This document shows positions 47,307 to 56,250 of a DNA stretch of 64,000 nucleotides, one piece after another. Source of the stretch: Alcaligenaceae bacterium (GTDB lineage Bacteria; Pseudomonadota; Gammaproteobacteria; Burkholderiales; Burkholderiaceae_B); the NCBI GenBank assembly GCA_013416435.1, contig JACCEN010000001.1, positions 390,473-454,472 of the forward strand, given 5' to 3'. The notes below the pieces were generated by a model. The model was not told the DNA's origin. It was given only the letters and a program-made list of their open reading frames with translations, and did no database searches. Numbering within the stretch: position 1 is the first letter of the stretch; every line of letters begins with the position of its first letter. The position numbers and the translations under genes are program-made.

Positions 47307-48368
47307 TTAAGCGGCCAGATGTTGATCGGTCAGCTCCGTGTTCTCGGGGTTGAGCCACATAGCGGCAGGTCTGCTCCAATTGCGTGTGCCTCCTGACCAT
47401 CGACTGGGATTGGCCCGGCGGGCATGCTCGTAGAGGGCCTTGCGCTTCTCAAGCAGTTCGGCATCAACGCCTGCGTGACGCTGTGATGGCGTCACATAGC
47501 GCAGCGCACTATGACGGTGCTCATCGTTGTACCAGCGAACAAACTGCAGCACCCATTGGCGGGCGGTGGCAAGATCCTGGAAGCCTCGTCGAGGATAGCT
47601 GGGTCGATATTTCAAGGTCCGGAAGAAGGCCTCAATTTGTGCGTTGTCGTCCGAGACGCGTGGCCGACTGTACGAAGGCTGGATCTGCAGGTCGCGTAGC
47701 TTCTCCAGCAGCGTGGCTGCCTTCATCGGGCTGCCGTTGTCAGTGTGCAGGATAGTCGGACGGTGGCCACGGGCGCTGGCCAGGCTGGCACGCTGCATCA
47801 AGGCGGCGGCATGCTCGCCGCTTTCCCGGCCATGGATCTCCCAGGCCACGACTCGACGCGAGAACAGGTCCAGAATCATATACAGATAGTAGAAGGTGCC
47901 CTTGACCGGTCCGGGTAGCCAACTGATGTCCCAGACCCAAATCTGGTTGGGGGCGGTCGCGCAATGTCGCGGCGGTGCCGGGCGTGAACGGGGTTTGGCC
48001 GCCCGGCCCCGATGGTGCTGTAGACCTCTGGTCCGCATGATCCGATAAAACGTCGACTCGCTGGCAAGGTAGAGGTCCTGATCGGCCAAACGTGGCACGA
48101 TCTGAGACGGGGGAAGGTTGACGTGTTCGGGAGCAAGGACGGCGTCCAGCACCGCCTGTACCTCTTCAGGCCGTAGGGCATTGGCCGGTTTGGTGCGTTG
48201 TGCCGTGGGCCGCAGATCGGCCCGCGCTTGGCCATCGGGGCCACGCCAGCGGCGCCAGGTGTCCACACTCAAATCCAGGGTTTGGCAGGCGGGTTTGAGC
48301 CGGGCCCCGGCACACACCGCTTCGTCAATCAGCGTCAACGCAGTCTGGCGATCGTGGGTGCTGATCAT
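47307..48368 (-). CDS. IS3-family transposase OrfB
   Basis: 353 aa. rve/DDE domain: WVWDISWLPGPVKG (D), ILHTDNGSPM (D), DDNAQIEAFFRTLKYRP (E). Overlaps orfA by 4 nt (ATGA). Its downstream terminal repeat is missing: the sulfurtransferase sequence begins at the stop codon. Confidence 0.92.
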   Translation of the reverse strand: MISTHDRQTALTLIDEAVCAGARLKPACQTLDLSVDTWRRWRGPDGQARADLRPTAQRTKPANALRPEEVQAVLDAVLAPEHVNLPPSQIVPRLADQDLYLASESTFYRIMRTRGLQHHRGRAAKPRSRPAPPRHCATAPNQIWVWDISWLPGPVKGTFYYLYMILDLFSRRVVAWEIHGRESGEHAAALMQRASLASARGHRPTILHTDNGSPMKAATLLEKLRDLQIQPSYSRPRVSDDNAQIEAFFRTLKYRPSYPRRGFQDLATARQWVLQFVRWYNDEHRHSALRYVTPSQRHAGVDAELLEKRKALYEHARRANPSRWSGGTRNWSRPAAMWLNPENTELTDQHLAA

Positions 48369-48850
48369 TTTTCCTCGTCCCCCCAGATCGCCGACGCTTT
48401 TTTTGATAACACCAGCAAGGCGGCTGCTTCAGCCAAAGCCCTGTCCTTGCGCCGCAGCTCACTTTCCAGTTTGCGTAGGCGTTTATTCTGCATCTGTTGC
48501 GAGACCGTGTCGGCAGCGCGGCGCACCGGCGAGAAGCCCGCTAGCGCCTGGGCCTTCCACTGCTCAATTTGTTCACGATACAGGCCCTTGGCACGGCAAT
48601 ACTCGGCCAACTGCGCCTCGCAAAAACTCGCCGTCTCAAGCACCACGGCGAGTTTAGACTCGGCACTCCAGTCGTCTGAGACGCGCTCATTGCCCGGCGC
48701 GGCAACGCCGCTGGCCTGAGCCGCACGTCTCCACGCGTAGAGCGTTGCCGTCGTGATGTTGAATTCGTCGGCTAACGTGGCAATCGACTCGTTGCTTGGC
48801 GGCATCATTCGCCGCAAGACAGTTTCCTTCAGTTCCTTCGAATAGCGCAT
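48365..48850 (-). CDS. IS3-family transposase OrfA
   Basis: 161 aa. N-terminal HTH_8-type domain (RYSKELKETVLRRM, ATLADEFNITTATLYAWRR) and a C-terminal leucine-rich coiled coil (QMQNKRLRKLESELRRKDRALAEAAALLVL). Upstream of it lies the right terminal repeat of the unit at 48905-48919. Confidence 0.9.
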   Translation of the reverse strand: MRYSKELKETVLRRMMPPSNESIATLADEFNITTATLYAWRRAAQASGVAAPGNERVSDDWSAESKLAVVLETASFCEAQLAEYCRAKGLYREQIEQWKAQALAGFSPVRRAADTVSQQMQNKRLRKLESELRRKDRALAEAAALLVLSKKASAIWGDEEK

Positions 48851-48917
48851 TTCGTTGCAGTCCTCGCCCCGGTTATGGCGATCATTTTAAAACGCCGGGA
48901 AGCTGCAACTATCTTGA

Positions 48918-49667
<750 letters not shown>

Positions 49668-49751
49668 GTTTTAGGACGCCGGGGTGGGTCAGTTTTACTC
49701 CGACGATTCCGACGAAAGTGGGTCAGATTTCAACCGGCGTTGACAGATAGA

Positions 49752-49860
49752 CGGCCACCAGGCCACAAGCGTGTAAGCACGCTCAGCCCTTTACTGCTAG
49801 CACGTCGTGATGCAGTGAAGGGAACAGCAAAGCCGCCCTTCTACAACAGCAGACGGCGCC
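49752..49860. other. Rest of the radC copy-2 leader beyond IS21
   Basis: Continues the leader interrupted at 37654. In radC orientation it matches the ICE-2 leader (52690-52790): GGCGGCTTTGCTGTTCCCTT, then TAAAGGGCTG and GGCCTGG..GGCCGTC. It overlaps the end of the PIN remnant. Confidence 0.7.
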
Positions 49861-50002
49861 GGCAGAGTTTAGCAAGCTCTGGTCGCAGAGCTACAACCTG
49901 GACACCTCCCCCAACAGCAATCGAAAGCAACTGATAGATCAACAGCCCGCGCGTCGTGGCGGCAAACAGCGTATCGGCATCGGCAACGACGGGCACGCTC
50001 AC
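49841..50002 (-). pseudogene. PIN-domain toxin, truncated after about 23 codons
   Basis: The GTG at 50002 starts VSVPVVADADTLFAATTRG, the first strand and catalytic Asp of a PIN nuclease. After LLIYQ the sequence leaves the family and runs into ICE leader DNA (VALRPELAKLCRRR) to a TAG at 49841. PIN toxins are about 130-180 aa, so the toxin is dead. It lies directly downstream of its antitoxin. Confidence 0.6.
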
Positions 50003-50055
50003 GACGAGAGGATTTCCTCGTCGAAATCTTTGGACAGGCGCTTGAGCGCCTTGGC

Positions 50056-50490
50056 CTAGCGCTGTCGTTCAGACTCCTGCCATTGCATCACAGCACTGCG
50101 CAAAACACGGCGCTGGTTGCCGACCTTCTGGTGCGGCGGCACTGTGCCAGCGTCGATCAGCTTGACCATGTAGAGCCGGCTAACATTTGCCAACTGCGCC
50201 GCCTGCTCAGTGGTGAGAACCTGATCGTCTTCACGAACCTCTGCCTTGTGATCTGCGGTTCGCAATTGCACTGTAGCGCGCCCCAGCATTTCGATCAGTT
50301 CGTTCGTGATAGCCGCGTCAGCCGCTTTACTGAGCTTGACGTGACGACGCACAATGGACAAGACGGGTTCCACGTCGAACAAGATCTCGAACACTGGCAG
50401 AGCGGCCTGCGCACGTTTCCTTGCCGCCCGGCGAGGCGCCGGAGCGGCGCGCCGCTCGCCCGAGGAAGAAGGTATCTGCTTGAAAGTCAT
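50056..50490 (-). CDS. Excisionase-type HTH antitoxin, orphaned
   Basis: 144 aa from the ATG at 50490. C-terminal HTH: VLTTEQAAQLANVSRLYMVKLIDAGTVPPHQKVGNQRR, the excisionase-like fold found in antitoxins of PIN toxins. The N-terminal half is basic then helical. The toxin after it is truncated, so this half may be free to diverge or act as a regulator. Confidence 0.75.
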   Translation of the reverse strand: MTFKQIPSSSGERRAAPAPRRAARKRAQAALPVFEILFDVEPVLSIVRRHVKLSKAADAAITNELIEMLGRATVQLRTADHKAEVREDDQVLTTEQAAQLANVSRLYMVKLIDAGTVPPHQKVGNQRRVLRSAVMQWQESERQR

Positions 50491-50838
50491 GATTAGCACG
50501 ATAAAAAAATATCGAAAATATCGAAATACTCAAAACAGAGAATGCACCGTAACTTGCTTACTGCAGCCTTGTTCCCTAAACTGTTCCCTGAACACCAACC
50601 ACTTTTGAAAAGGTTCAATGTTTATGCTGGTTTACATCCCTTTTGGGATGGAGCCCCAGCCACCATTCATCTTTCCCAGAACATCTCAAAACAGCCCAAA
50701 AAACCATTAAAACCAAGGGCTTAGCGGTAAAACCTGACTCATCAGGTTCATAGTCATCCCAAGAAATCCCAAGCTTGCGGCCCCCCTCAGGGGTACCCCA
50801 TAATAGGTTTCGTCGAAATCGCATCTTGGGGGGACCCC
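50491..50838. other. Integrase upstream region, probable ICE-2 left end
   Basis: 348 bp, AT-richer, no gene. A rho-independent-looking or regulatory structure is not obvious. The ICE-2 attachment site and the integrase promoter should be here, but I cannot identify a core repeat without the other end. Confidence 0.35.
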
Positions 50839-52176
50839 ATGGGACTGCTCACTGACGTTAAAATCAAGACCGCCGCGCCTCTGGACAAGGAGTACATGCT
50901 GTCCGATGGCGATGGCCTGTACCTGCGAGTCCGGCCTGCCGGCAAGACCTGGCTTTACATCTACAAGCACCAAGGCAAGAAGACCAAGCTCGGCCTTGGC
51001 AGCTATCCGGTCGTCTCGCTGGCCTCCGCCCGACAGAAGGCGCGCGCCGAGGCCGAAAAGCGCGCCGAGGGCATCGACCCCAAGCAGGCGCGCAGGCTTG
51101 AGGAGGAGCGCGAACGGGTGTCCCGGCTCAACACCTTCGAGCTTATGGCGCGAGCCTGGCATGCGCAATCGAAGAAGGATCGCATCTGGTCGGACAACTA
51201 CGCGAACAAGCTTATTCGCCACCTTGAGCTGCATATCTTCCCGTGGGTCGGCAAACTGCCGATCGACAGCATTCTTCCTACCGAGATCGTGCGGTGCCTG
51301 CACCGCATCAAGGAGCGCGGCCACCTTGAAACCGCCCAGCGCGTGCGGGAAGTCGTCCAGAACATCTACCAGCATGCCGTCGATGTCGGCGCGCTGGAGC
51401 CGGCCAAGAACTTCGTCAACAGCCGGACCGGCGGATTACCCGCGCCGCGTGGCCGGCATTACGCGGCCATCACCGACCCAAAGAAACTGGCTCAACTGCT
51501 GATCGACATACGAGCGTATAGCGGCCATGTCATTACGCGCAGCGCCTTGCAACTATCCCCTCTGCTCTTTCAACGGCCTGGCCAGATACGCTTGGCCGAC
51601 TGGGAGGATGTGGATTTCGAAGAGGAACTGCTGCGCAGCCCGCCTGAAAAGATGAAGATGCGCGAGTGGATGAAGCGCGACAGCCGCACGCCCGCGCATC
51701 TGACACCCCTATCCCGCCAGGCGATGGCCATCCTCAAAGACCTCTATCCGCTCACCGGCCCCACCGGGCCGATCTTTCGCAGCATGGCCAAACGGTCGGA
51801 AGGCAGCCGCTACATGAGCGACAACACCATCAACAGCGCCTTGCGAACACTGGGCTACGACACCCAGGAGGAAATCACCGGCCACGGCTTCCGGGCCACC
51901 GCCCGGACACTCATCCGGGAGTACCTGGGCTGGGACAAGGAAGTGATCGAGCGCCACCTGGGGCACTCCGACGAGGAGCTGGGCGGCAGCTACGACCGTG
52001 CAGTCTTTCTTGCGCAGCGGCGCCGTATGGTTCAGGAGTGGTCCGATTTCCTTGACGACCTGGTTGCGGGCAAGAAAGTGGTGCCAGTGGATGGGATACT
52101 GCCCAAGACACGCCCTGCCCGCCTCAAGGTCGAGGACAAGCCCGGGCCTTCCGCCGCTAAGCGCCTGGCGGCGTGA
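50839..52176 (+). CDS. int: Tyrosine recombinase/integrase (DUF4102 N-terminus)
   Basis: 445 aa. N-terminal DUF4102 arm-binding domain (LTDVKIKTAAPLDKEYMLSDGDGLYLRV). Catalytic residues: Arg in LLFQRPGQIRLADW, HGFRATART, HLGH and Tyr in GGSYDRAVF. Full length. It points into ICE-2 and is the only integrase in the window, so ICE-1 has lost its own. Confidence 0.93.
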   Translation: MGLLTDVKIKTAAPLDKEYMLSDGDGLYLRVRPAGKTWLYIYKHQGKKTKLGLGSYPVVSLASARQKARAEAEKRAEGIDPKQARRLEEERERVSRLNTFELMARAWHAQSKKDRIWSDNYANKLIRHLELHIFPWVGKLPIDSILPTEIVRCLHRIKERGHLETAQRVREVVQNIYQHAVDVGALEPAKNFVNSRTGGLPAPRGRHYAAITDPKKLAQLLIDIRAYSGHVITRSALQLSPLLFQRPGQIRLADWEDVDFEEELLRSPPEKMKMREWMKRDSRTPAHLTPLSRQAMAILKDLYPLTGPTGPIFRSMAKRSEGSRYMSDNTINSALRTLGYDTQEEITGHGFRATARTLIREYLGWDKEVIERHLGHSDEELGGSYDRAVFLAQRRRMVQEWSDFLDDLVAGKKVVPVDGILPKTRPARLKVEDKPGPSAAKRLAA

Positions 52177-52411
52177 CAGCCTGATAGGTATCGGGACTAT
52201 CAATCCATTCCTGCAAGGCGCTACGCTGCCATGCCGAGGCCCGGCCGCCCAGATGAATCGGTGCGGGAAACCGGCCCTCGGCAATGCGCCGATAAACGGT
52301 TGACCGGCTCAAGGCGGTAATCCGAACTACATCACGCAGGCGATAGAACGCCGGCGCGGCATCGGATGGCGACGGCGGTGGGCTGATGGCAAGCCTATGG
52401 TGAACCGGCAT
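52157..52411 (-). CDS. AlpA family phage-type regulator
   Basis: 84 aa. AlpA/HTH_17: FYRLRDVVRITALSRSTVYRRIAEGRFPAPIHLGGR, then WQRSALQEWI. Tail-to-tail overlap of 20 nt with int. AlpA proteins regulate or assist excision of islands, which fits the position. Confidence 0.9.
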   Translation of the reverse strand: MPVHHRLAISPPPSPSDAAPAFYRLRDVVRITALSRSTVYRRIAEGRFPAPIHLGGRASAWQRSALQEWIDSPDTYQAVTPPGA

Positions 52412-52689
52412 GGCGAATCTCCTGAGTCGTTGGTAGACATAGCTTGCCCTACCCCCATCATTCGCCCCACCCAGGACAGCGTGTTCTGGCGTACTCGGGC
52501 GGCTGACCGCGCCTGTTTGGGCCGGTACGAGCCATCCACAGCGGCAAAACCCGGGCGTCTCCCGGTTGAACCGGGCCGCGCTTCTCCAGGCTCGCTGGCC
52601 TCTCGTCCACTGGCGGGACGGGCCACGCCCGCCTTGCACATCGCTGACGCCTGCGCGCTGCGCTTGCCAAACCCCGCAGACGCGATCTG

Positions 52690-52869
52690 CTGTTGAAGAG
52701 AGGCGGCTTTGCTGTTCCCTTCACCGTATCACGGCGGTCGCACCAGTAAAGGGCTGCGCGTGCCGGCACGCTTGCGGCCTGGCGGCCGTCTATCGACCCC
52801 TGACTGCTTGCGCTGCGCCGTGCTCAGCACGGTTCCGGGCAATTCCGCCCGAGCAACCGGAGCACGATC
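52690..52869 (+). promoter_or_regulatory. radC copy-3 leader, conserved in three copies
   Basis: Aligns by eye with the leaders of radC copies 1 and 2. Shared blocks in order: GGCTTTGCTGTTCC, TAAAGGGCTGCGCG, CGGCACGCTTGCGGCC, GGCCGTCTATCGACCC, GCTTGCGCTGCGCC and GGTTCCGGGCAATTCCGCCC. GC-rich with several potential stems. Conservation across diverged genes suggests a regulatory or structural role. Confidence 0.5.
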
Positions 52870-53379
52870 ATGTCGCAACCATCCTTTCCCTCTATCGAAT
52901 CCGCTTTGCTGGTGCGTGACGCGCAGGGGCGCTATCTGCCGGCGACTACCGATCAGATTCTTGAAGCTGCCCGCCTGGCGGTAGACCAGAAAATGGTGAG
53001 AGGGACGGCCTTCACATCACCAGCCGTCGTCAAGGAGTATCTGACGGCAAAACTGGCCGGCTTCGATGTCGAGGTATTCGCTGTCCTGTTCCTGGATTCG
53101 CGGCATCGCCTGATCGAATACGTGGAGATGTTCCAAGGCTCCCTCAATCAAGCCTCGGTCTATCCGCGCGAAGTCGTCAAGGCAGCGCTTCAGCGTCATG
53201 CGGCCGCTGTCATCGTGGCGCATAACCACCCAAGCGGCAGTCCTGAGCCGAGCGAGGCGGACAAGGCACTGACCACACATCTGAAGAAGGCGTTGGCGTT
53301 GCTGGATGTTCGCACGCTGGATCACATCATTGTGGCGGGCCAGGAAACGGTGTCATTTGCCGAGCGGGGTTTGCTGTAA
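52870..53379 (+). CDS. radC: RadC family JAB-domain protein, copy 3
   Basis: 169 aa. JAMM motif [16 protein letters not shown] intact; near-identical layout to copy 2. Belongs to ICE-2; its right side borders the retron-like cassette. Confidence 0.92.
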   Translation: MSQPSFPSIESALLVRDAQGRYLPATTDQILEAARLAVDQKMVRGTAFTSPAVVKEYLTAKLAGFDVEVFAVLFLDSRHRLIEYVEMFQGSLNQASVYPREVVKAALQRHAAAVIVAHNHPSGSPEPSEADKALTTHLKKALALLDVRTLDHIIVAGQETVSFAERGLL

Positions 53380-53410
53380 GAATCGGGGCTTCGGCCCCTG
53401 TCTTGCCTTG

Positions 53411-53773
53411 CTACCCACCGATGATCGTTGCTAATGCAGCTTTCCCCAAAGCCTTCACAGCATCGAATGTCAACTCGATACCTTTTTCCTGTGCGGTGGC
53501 CTTGATACGTTCCCATACGGCCTTGCTTCGGATAGTCTCCAGTAAATCGTGCCCCGGCCAGGTCAACCCTTGGGCCAGGACAGCATCTCCATCCATGCAA
53601 CTGGCATCGGCACCTTCAAGGAATCCTGCTTTCCAAAGAAGAACGCCGTGAGCATCCTTCTCCGGTTCATAACTTTCACTGGCTGGGCCATACTGAATTG
53701 TCTCGAACTTTGCGCTGTCTAGTGCTTCAACCTCAATTAATACATCACGGATGATGTCCCAGTTCCTTTTCAT
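53411..53773 (-). CDS. DUF2513-like protein, last gene of the retron operon
   Basis: 120 aa. The start MKRNWDIIRDVLIEVEAL resembles DUF2513 (MKRDWDLIREIL type). The C-terminus is helical with a small hydrophobic run (ALGKAALATIIGG). Overlaps the reverse transcriptase by 4 nt, so the genes are co-translated. Candidate effector or accessory subunit of the retron; assignment of family is by recall. Confidence 0.65.
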   Translation of the reverse strand: MKRNWDIIRDVLIEVEALDSAKFETIQYGPASESYEPEKDAHGVLLWKAGFLEGADASCMDGDAVLAQGLTWPGHDLLETIRSKAVWERIKATAQEKGIELTFDAVKALGKAALATIIGG

Positions 53774-54753
53774 TCGACCTTCCGGTGACGTGATCGTGTG
53801 CGAGAGATGCTCTTCAATGCGAGCAACCGGTTTTTTAGCGGTGCGGCCTCTCCCGGGTGAAAGCGTTCCAAATGCCGTACCTGCCCCATCGCTTTGGCGT
53901 AAGGACCTTGATCGAATGAAAGGACTTCTCCGAGTTCAAAACGCCGCTCAACTGCGTGGACAATTGCGCGAATTCGGCTGCGCGTGGCTCGATCCAGACC
54001 GGGCTTGCTATTTATTGCGAGCTTTGTCACGGCCATCCGGGTGGCCGATGTTGAAATTTCATGCTTCGCCCGTTTTGGCTGATAACCATGTTTAAGCAGC
54101 ATGCCATACACATGTCGCACGGCCTTTGATTTTTCCTCGTCGGTCAGAAAGGATTTGGATGATACGGCGATGTCATCAACATAGCGTGAATAGATGAGTC
54201 CTTGGCTAGCGAGTTTGGCATGCAGGGTAGGTTCATCCTGCCAGAACACAAGGTTTGCAAGGAAGGAACTGGTAATCGCGCCCTGAGGCAGTTCACCATG
54301 TCGAGTAGTCAAGAGTGTCAGACATTGCGCCACTGCCTTACTGAATCCGAAAAAACAGTGCCAGACATTGAACACTCGATCCGCCGAGGTAGATGGGAAA
54401 AATCCGCTGATATCCTCATTGATCAAAATCCGAGCGCCGACATGGAGTGTGGCATTGGTCTTGTAGTCGCAACCCTTGATGCTCCCAGTCAAATACGCGG
54501 GAAAGCTCACATGATCCAGAATCTGACTTTTGATTCTTCGATGAGTTTCCTTCAACGGTTCCAGGGCATCGTAGGTGTTGCGGATGCTTCCGTCTGCTTT
54601 TGTGATCGATTTGGCGACACGGTATAGGATATTGGCGCGTTCGGCGAGCGCCAGCAGGTTACTGGCCGGTAGCCCTAGTGAGTTGTGAAGTGCTTCCAGC
54701 GAGCCGATGCGCCGTTGTCTATAGGAGGGCGCGTTGGTTGCTGAGGGGTTCAT
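53770..54753 (-). CDS. Retron-type reverse transcriptase
   Basis: 327 aa from the ATG at 54753. RT motifs: catalytic Asp in INEDISGFFPS (D114), LPQGAITSSFLANLVF (155-170) and YSRYVDD (188-194). Retron-specific signatures: NATLH at 100-104 (the NAxxH motif) and VTKLAIN at 242-248 (variant of the Y-region VTGLxVN). No maturase or endonuclease domain, so not a group II intron. It overlaps the HTH gene by 35 nt. A candidate msr-msd lies upstream of the operon. Confidence 0.88.
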   Translation of the reverse strand: MNPSATNAPSYRQRRIGSLEALHNSLGLPASNLLALAERANILYRVAKSITKADGSIRNTYDALEPLKETHRRIKSQILDHVSFPAYLTGSIKGCDYKTNATLHVGARILINEDISGFFPSTSADRVFNVWHCFFGFSKAVAQCLTLLTTRHGELPQGAITSSFLANLVFWQDEPTLHAKLASQGLIYSRYVDDIAVSSKSFLTDEEKSKAVRHVYGMLLKHGYQPKRAKHEISTSATRMAVTKLAINSKPGLDRATRSRIRAIVHAVERRFELGEVLSFDQGPYAKAMGQVRHLERFHPGEAAPLKNRLLALKSISRTRSRHRKVE

Positions 54754-55024
54754 TGAGCAGCTCCAATGCAGTGCGAGCAAGTTCACCTTGCAGTGATTTG
54801 TCTATGCCACTTAGATCGCCACCTTCCGCACCCAGGAAGAAAAGAATGCCTACGGGCACACGTAGAGCCTGAGCTATCTTGTTCATGGTGGAGAGCGTTG
54901 GGTCGCGCTTGTTGTTTTCCAGCATGGACAAGTAAGACACCGAGCACTCAGCATCCCGCGCAAGGTCAGCCTGGGAAAGCCCTCGTCGTGTCCGGCATAG
55001 CTTGATAGCTTGTCCAACGTTCAT
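54719..55024 (-). CDS. XRE-family HTH protein of the retron operon
   Basis: 101 aa. HTH: IKLCRTRRGLSQADLARDAECSVSYLSMLENNKRDPTLSTMNKIAQAL (about residues 8-55), then LSGIDKSLQGELARTALELL helices. HTH proteins accompany some retron types; it may be the antitoxin-like partner or the repressor of the operon. Confidence 0.88.
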   Translation of the reverse strand: MNVGQAIKLCRTRRGLSQADLARDAECSVSYLSMLENNKRDPTLSTMNKIAQALRVPVGILFFLGAEGGDLSGIDKSLQGELARTALELLNEPLSNQRALL

Positions 55025-55076
55025 CAGTCACTCCGGTAAGCAAATATTGGGCTTGCCGCGTCTTGGCTCACTCTCA

Positions 55077-55316
55077 TTACTTCATCCAGTCAGTGATGTT
55101 GCTTACTGCCCGAATGACGATGTCGGTGATGCGCAGAGCCCGAAACACAATTTCTTCATGTTCGAGCTCCCGCTTTTCCGAACCTTCAAGCATGTTGCAA
55201 AGCTGCTGCAACACATCATCGAGTTCTGCCAGAGCGCCGGCATCGAGTTGGCTGTAGTGGGCATCGCGCAGCTTTTGGAGCGTTGCGATGCTGTTCTTTA
55301 AAGCGTGATATTGCAT
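55077..55316 (-). CDS. Small helical protein between the retron ncRNA and HTH gene
   Basis: 79 aa. Almost entirely predicted helix (HALKNSIATLQKLRDAHYSQLD, ELDDVLQQLCNMLEGSE, ALRITDIVIRAVSNITD), acidic, no recognised family. AGGAG about 6 nt upstream of the ATG at 55316. 52 nt before the HTH gene on the same strand, so part of the retron operon. Function unknown. Confidence 0.65.
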   Translation of the reverse strand: MQYHALKNSIATLQKLRDAHYSQLDAGALAELDDVLQQLCNMLEGSEKRELEHEEIVFRALRITDIVIRAVSNITDWMK

Positions 55317-55373
55317 AGGAATGCTCCTGTCGAATTCGGCACAACGCCGAAGCCCCGTAACAAGGCGATAGGC

Positions 55374-55621
55374 CGAAAGGAGCCAACTCGATGCGCAAGC
55401 CCAACACCAGTCTTCGCGGCTATGAAGCCCCGTCCATGCTGATCGCTCTGCACGAATCACAATTAGCCGATTGGTACTTGCTAATTGGGGGCGCGCGGGG
55501 CGGTGCGAGGGCGGACCTTCGCGGCTGACCGATTGCTGCCCGGCCAGCCTCACCTCAAAATCTCCAACACTGGATGAAGGAGCGGCCTGAATCACTTCAG
55601 GCAATACACACTAACCTTTCG
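55374..55621 (-). ncRNA. Candidate retron msr-msd RNA
   Basis: On the minus strand the segment starts with CGAAAGG (55621-55615, a1) and ends with CCTTTCG (55380-55374, a2), an exact inverted repeat. The a1 arm is followed by TTAG, as seen before the branching G in known retrons such as Ec86. Inside, in order: hairpin GCCTGAA/TTCAGGC (55585-55602), hairpin GGCTG..CAGCC with inner CCG/CGG (55523-55549), and a stem CAATTAGC/GCTAATTG with a 12-nt loop (55460-55487). About 248 nt, within the usual size. Branch point and msd ends are inferred. Confidence 0.6.
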
Positions 55622-56250
55622 CTTCTACGGTAAGAGCACTACTTCAAAGAACGATACCTAAGCGATACGCCTAGCCGATGCCATTACAGCACAATCCAGC
55701 GATAAACGTCAATGAAAATTTACTGACAGTGAATTAATTTTGCTAATCTTGGGCGCGTCCGGCCTGAACAACGGCCGGTCGCGTTGTTGTGCTTCGCATC
55801 GAACCCCTATGGGTTTCGCCCTGCCGGGCATCCATCGTTCCCTCACTCCGCTCGGCTGACGCCTACGGCCCGGCTACCCCGCTTCGGGCCTGCGCGCTGG
55901 CGCTTGCCTGCGGGCGGCACCAAAGACCTGGCCGTTGCTTGGCTCACATCTTTCCTGACTTCATCACCTTGTCCGCGACTGTAGCCCGTGTCCGCGGGCC
56001 GTCAAGGCGCGCCAGGCCGTGTCCTCGGCTGCGCCTGCGGGCCGCACCACCCTGACGCTTGTTTCCTTGACAGCCCCCGTTCGTGGGCTCCTGACCGTCG
56101 CGGGCGACGAACTCAGGAAGACGGTGGCAACGAGGCCAACCGGGTTCTTCGTGCCGACCGCACAACAACAGCTCAAAGGCTTGGGCTTCCGAATCTTGGA
56201 ATTCGGTGTGCGGTGAACAGCAAACCCTTTCTTTGTCAGGAGTTTTTATT
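55622..56250. other. Retron promoter side and ICE-2 leader
   Basis: No gene. 55622-55750 is AT-richer and probably contains the promoter for the ncRNA and operon (minus strand). From about 55820 to 56250 the sequence matches the inverted DUF932 leader of ICE-1 (33299-33740), ending GGTGAACAGCAAACC and CTTTGTCAGGAG just before parB. Confidence 0.5.

Noticed and set aside
53770..54786. Group II intron or DGR reverse transcriptase
   Set aside because: No maturase/HNH domain, no intron-like boundaries and no template-repeat/variable-repeat pair was seen; NAxxH points to a retron.
55077..55604. 175-aa ORF reading through the retron ncRNA region
   Set aside because: The first ~96 codons overlap the hairpin-rich msr-msd candidate and look non-coding; the 79-aa product from 55316 has the ribosome-binding site.
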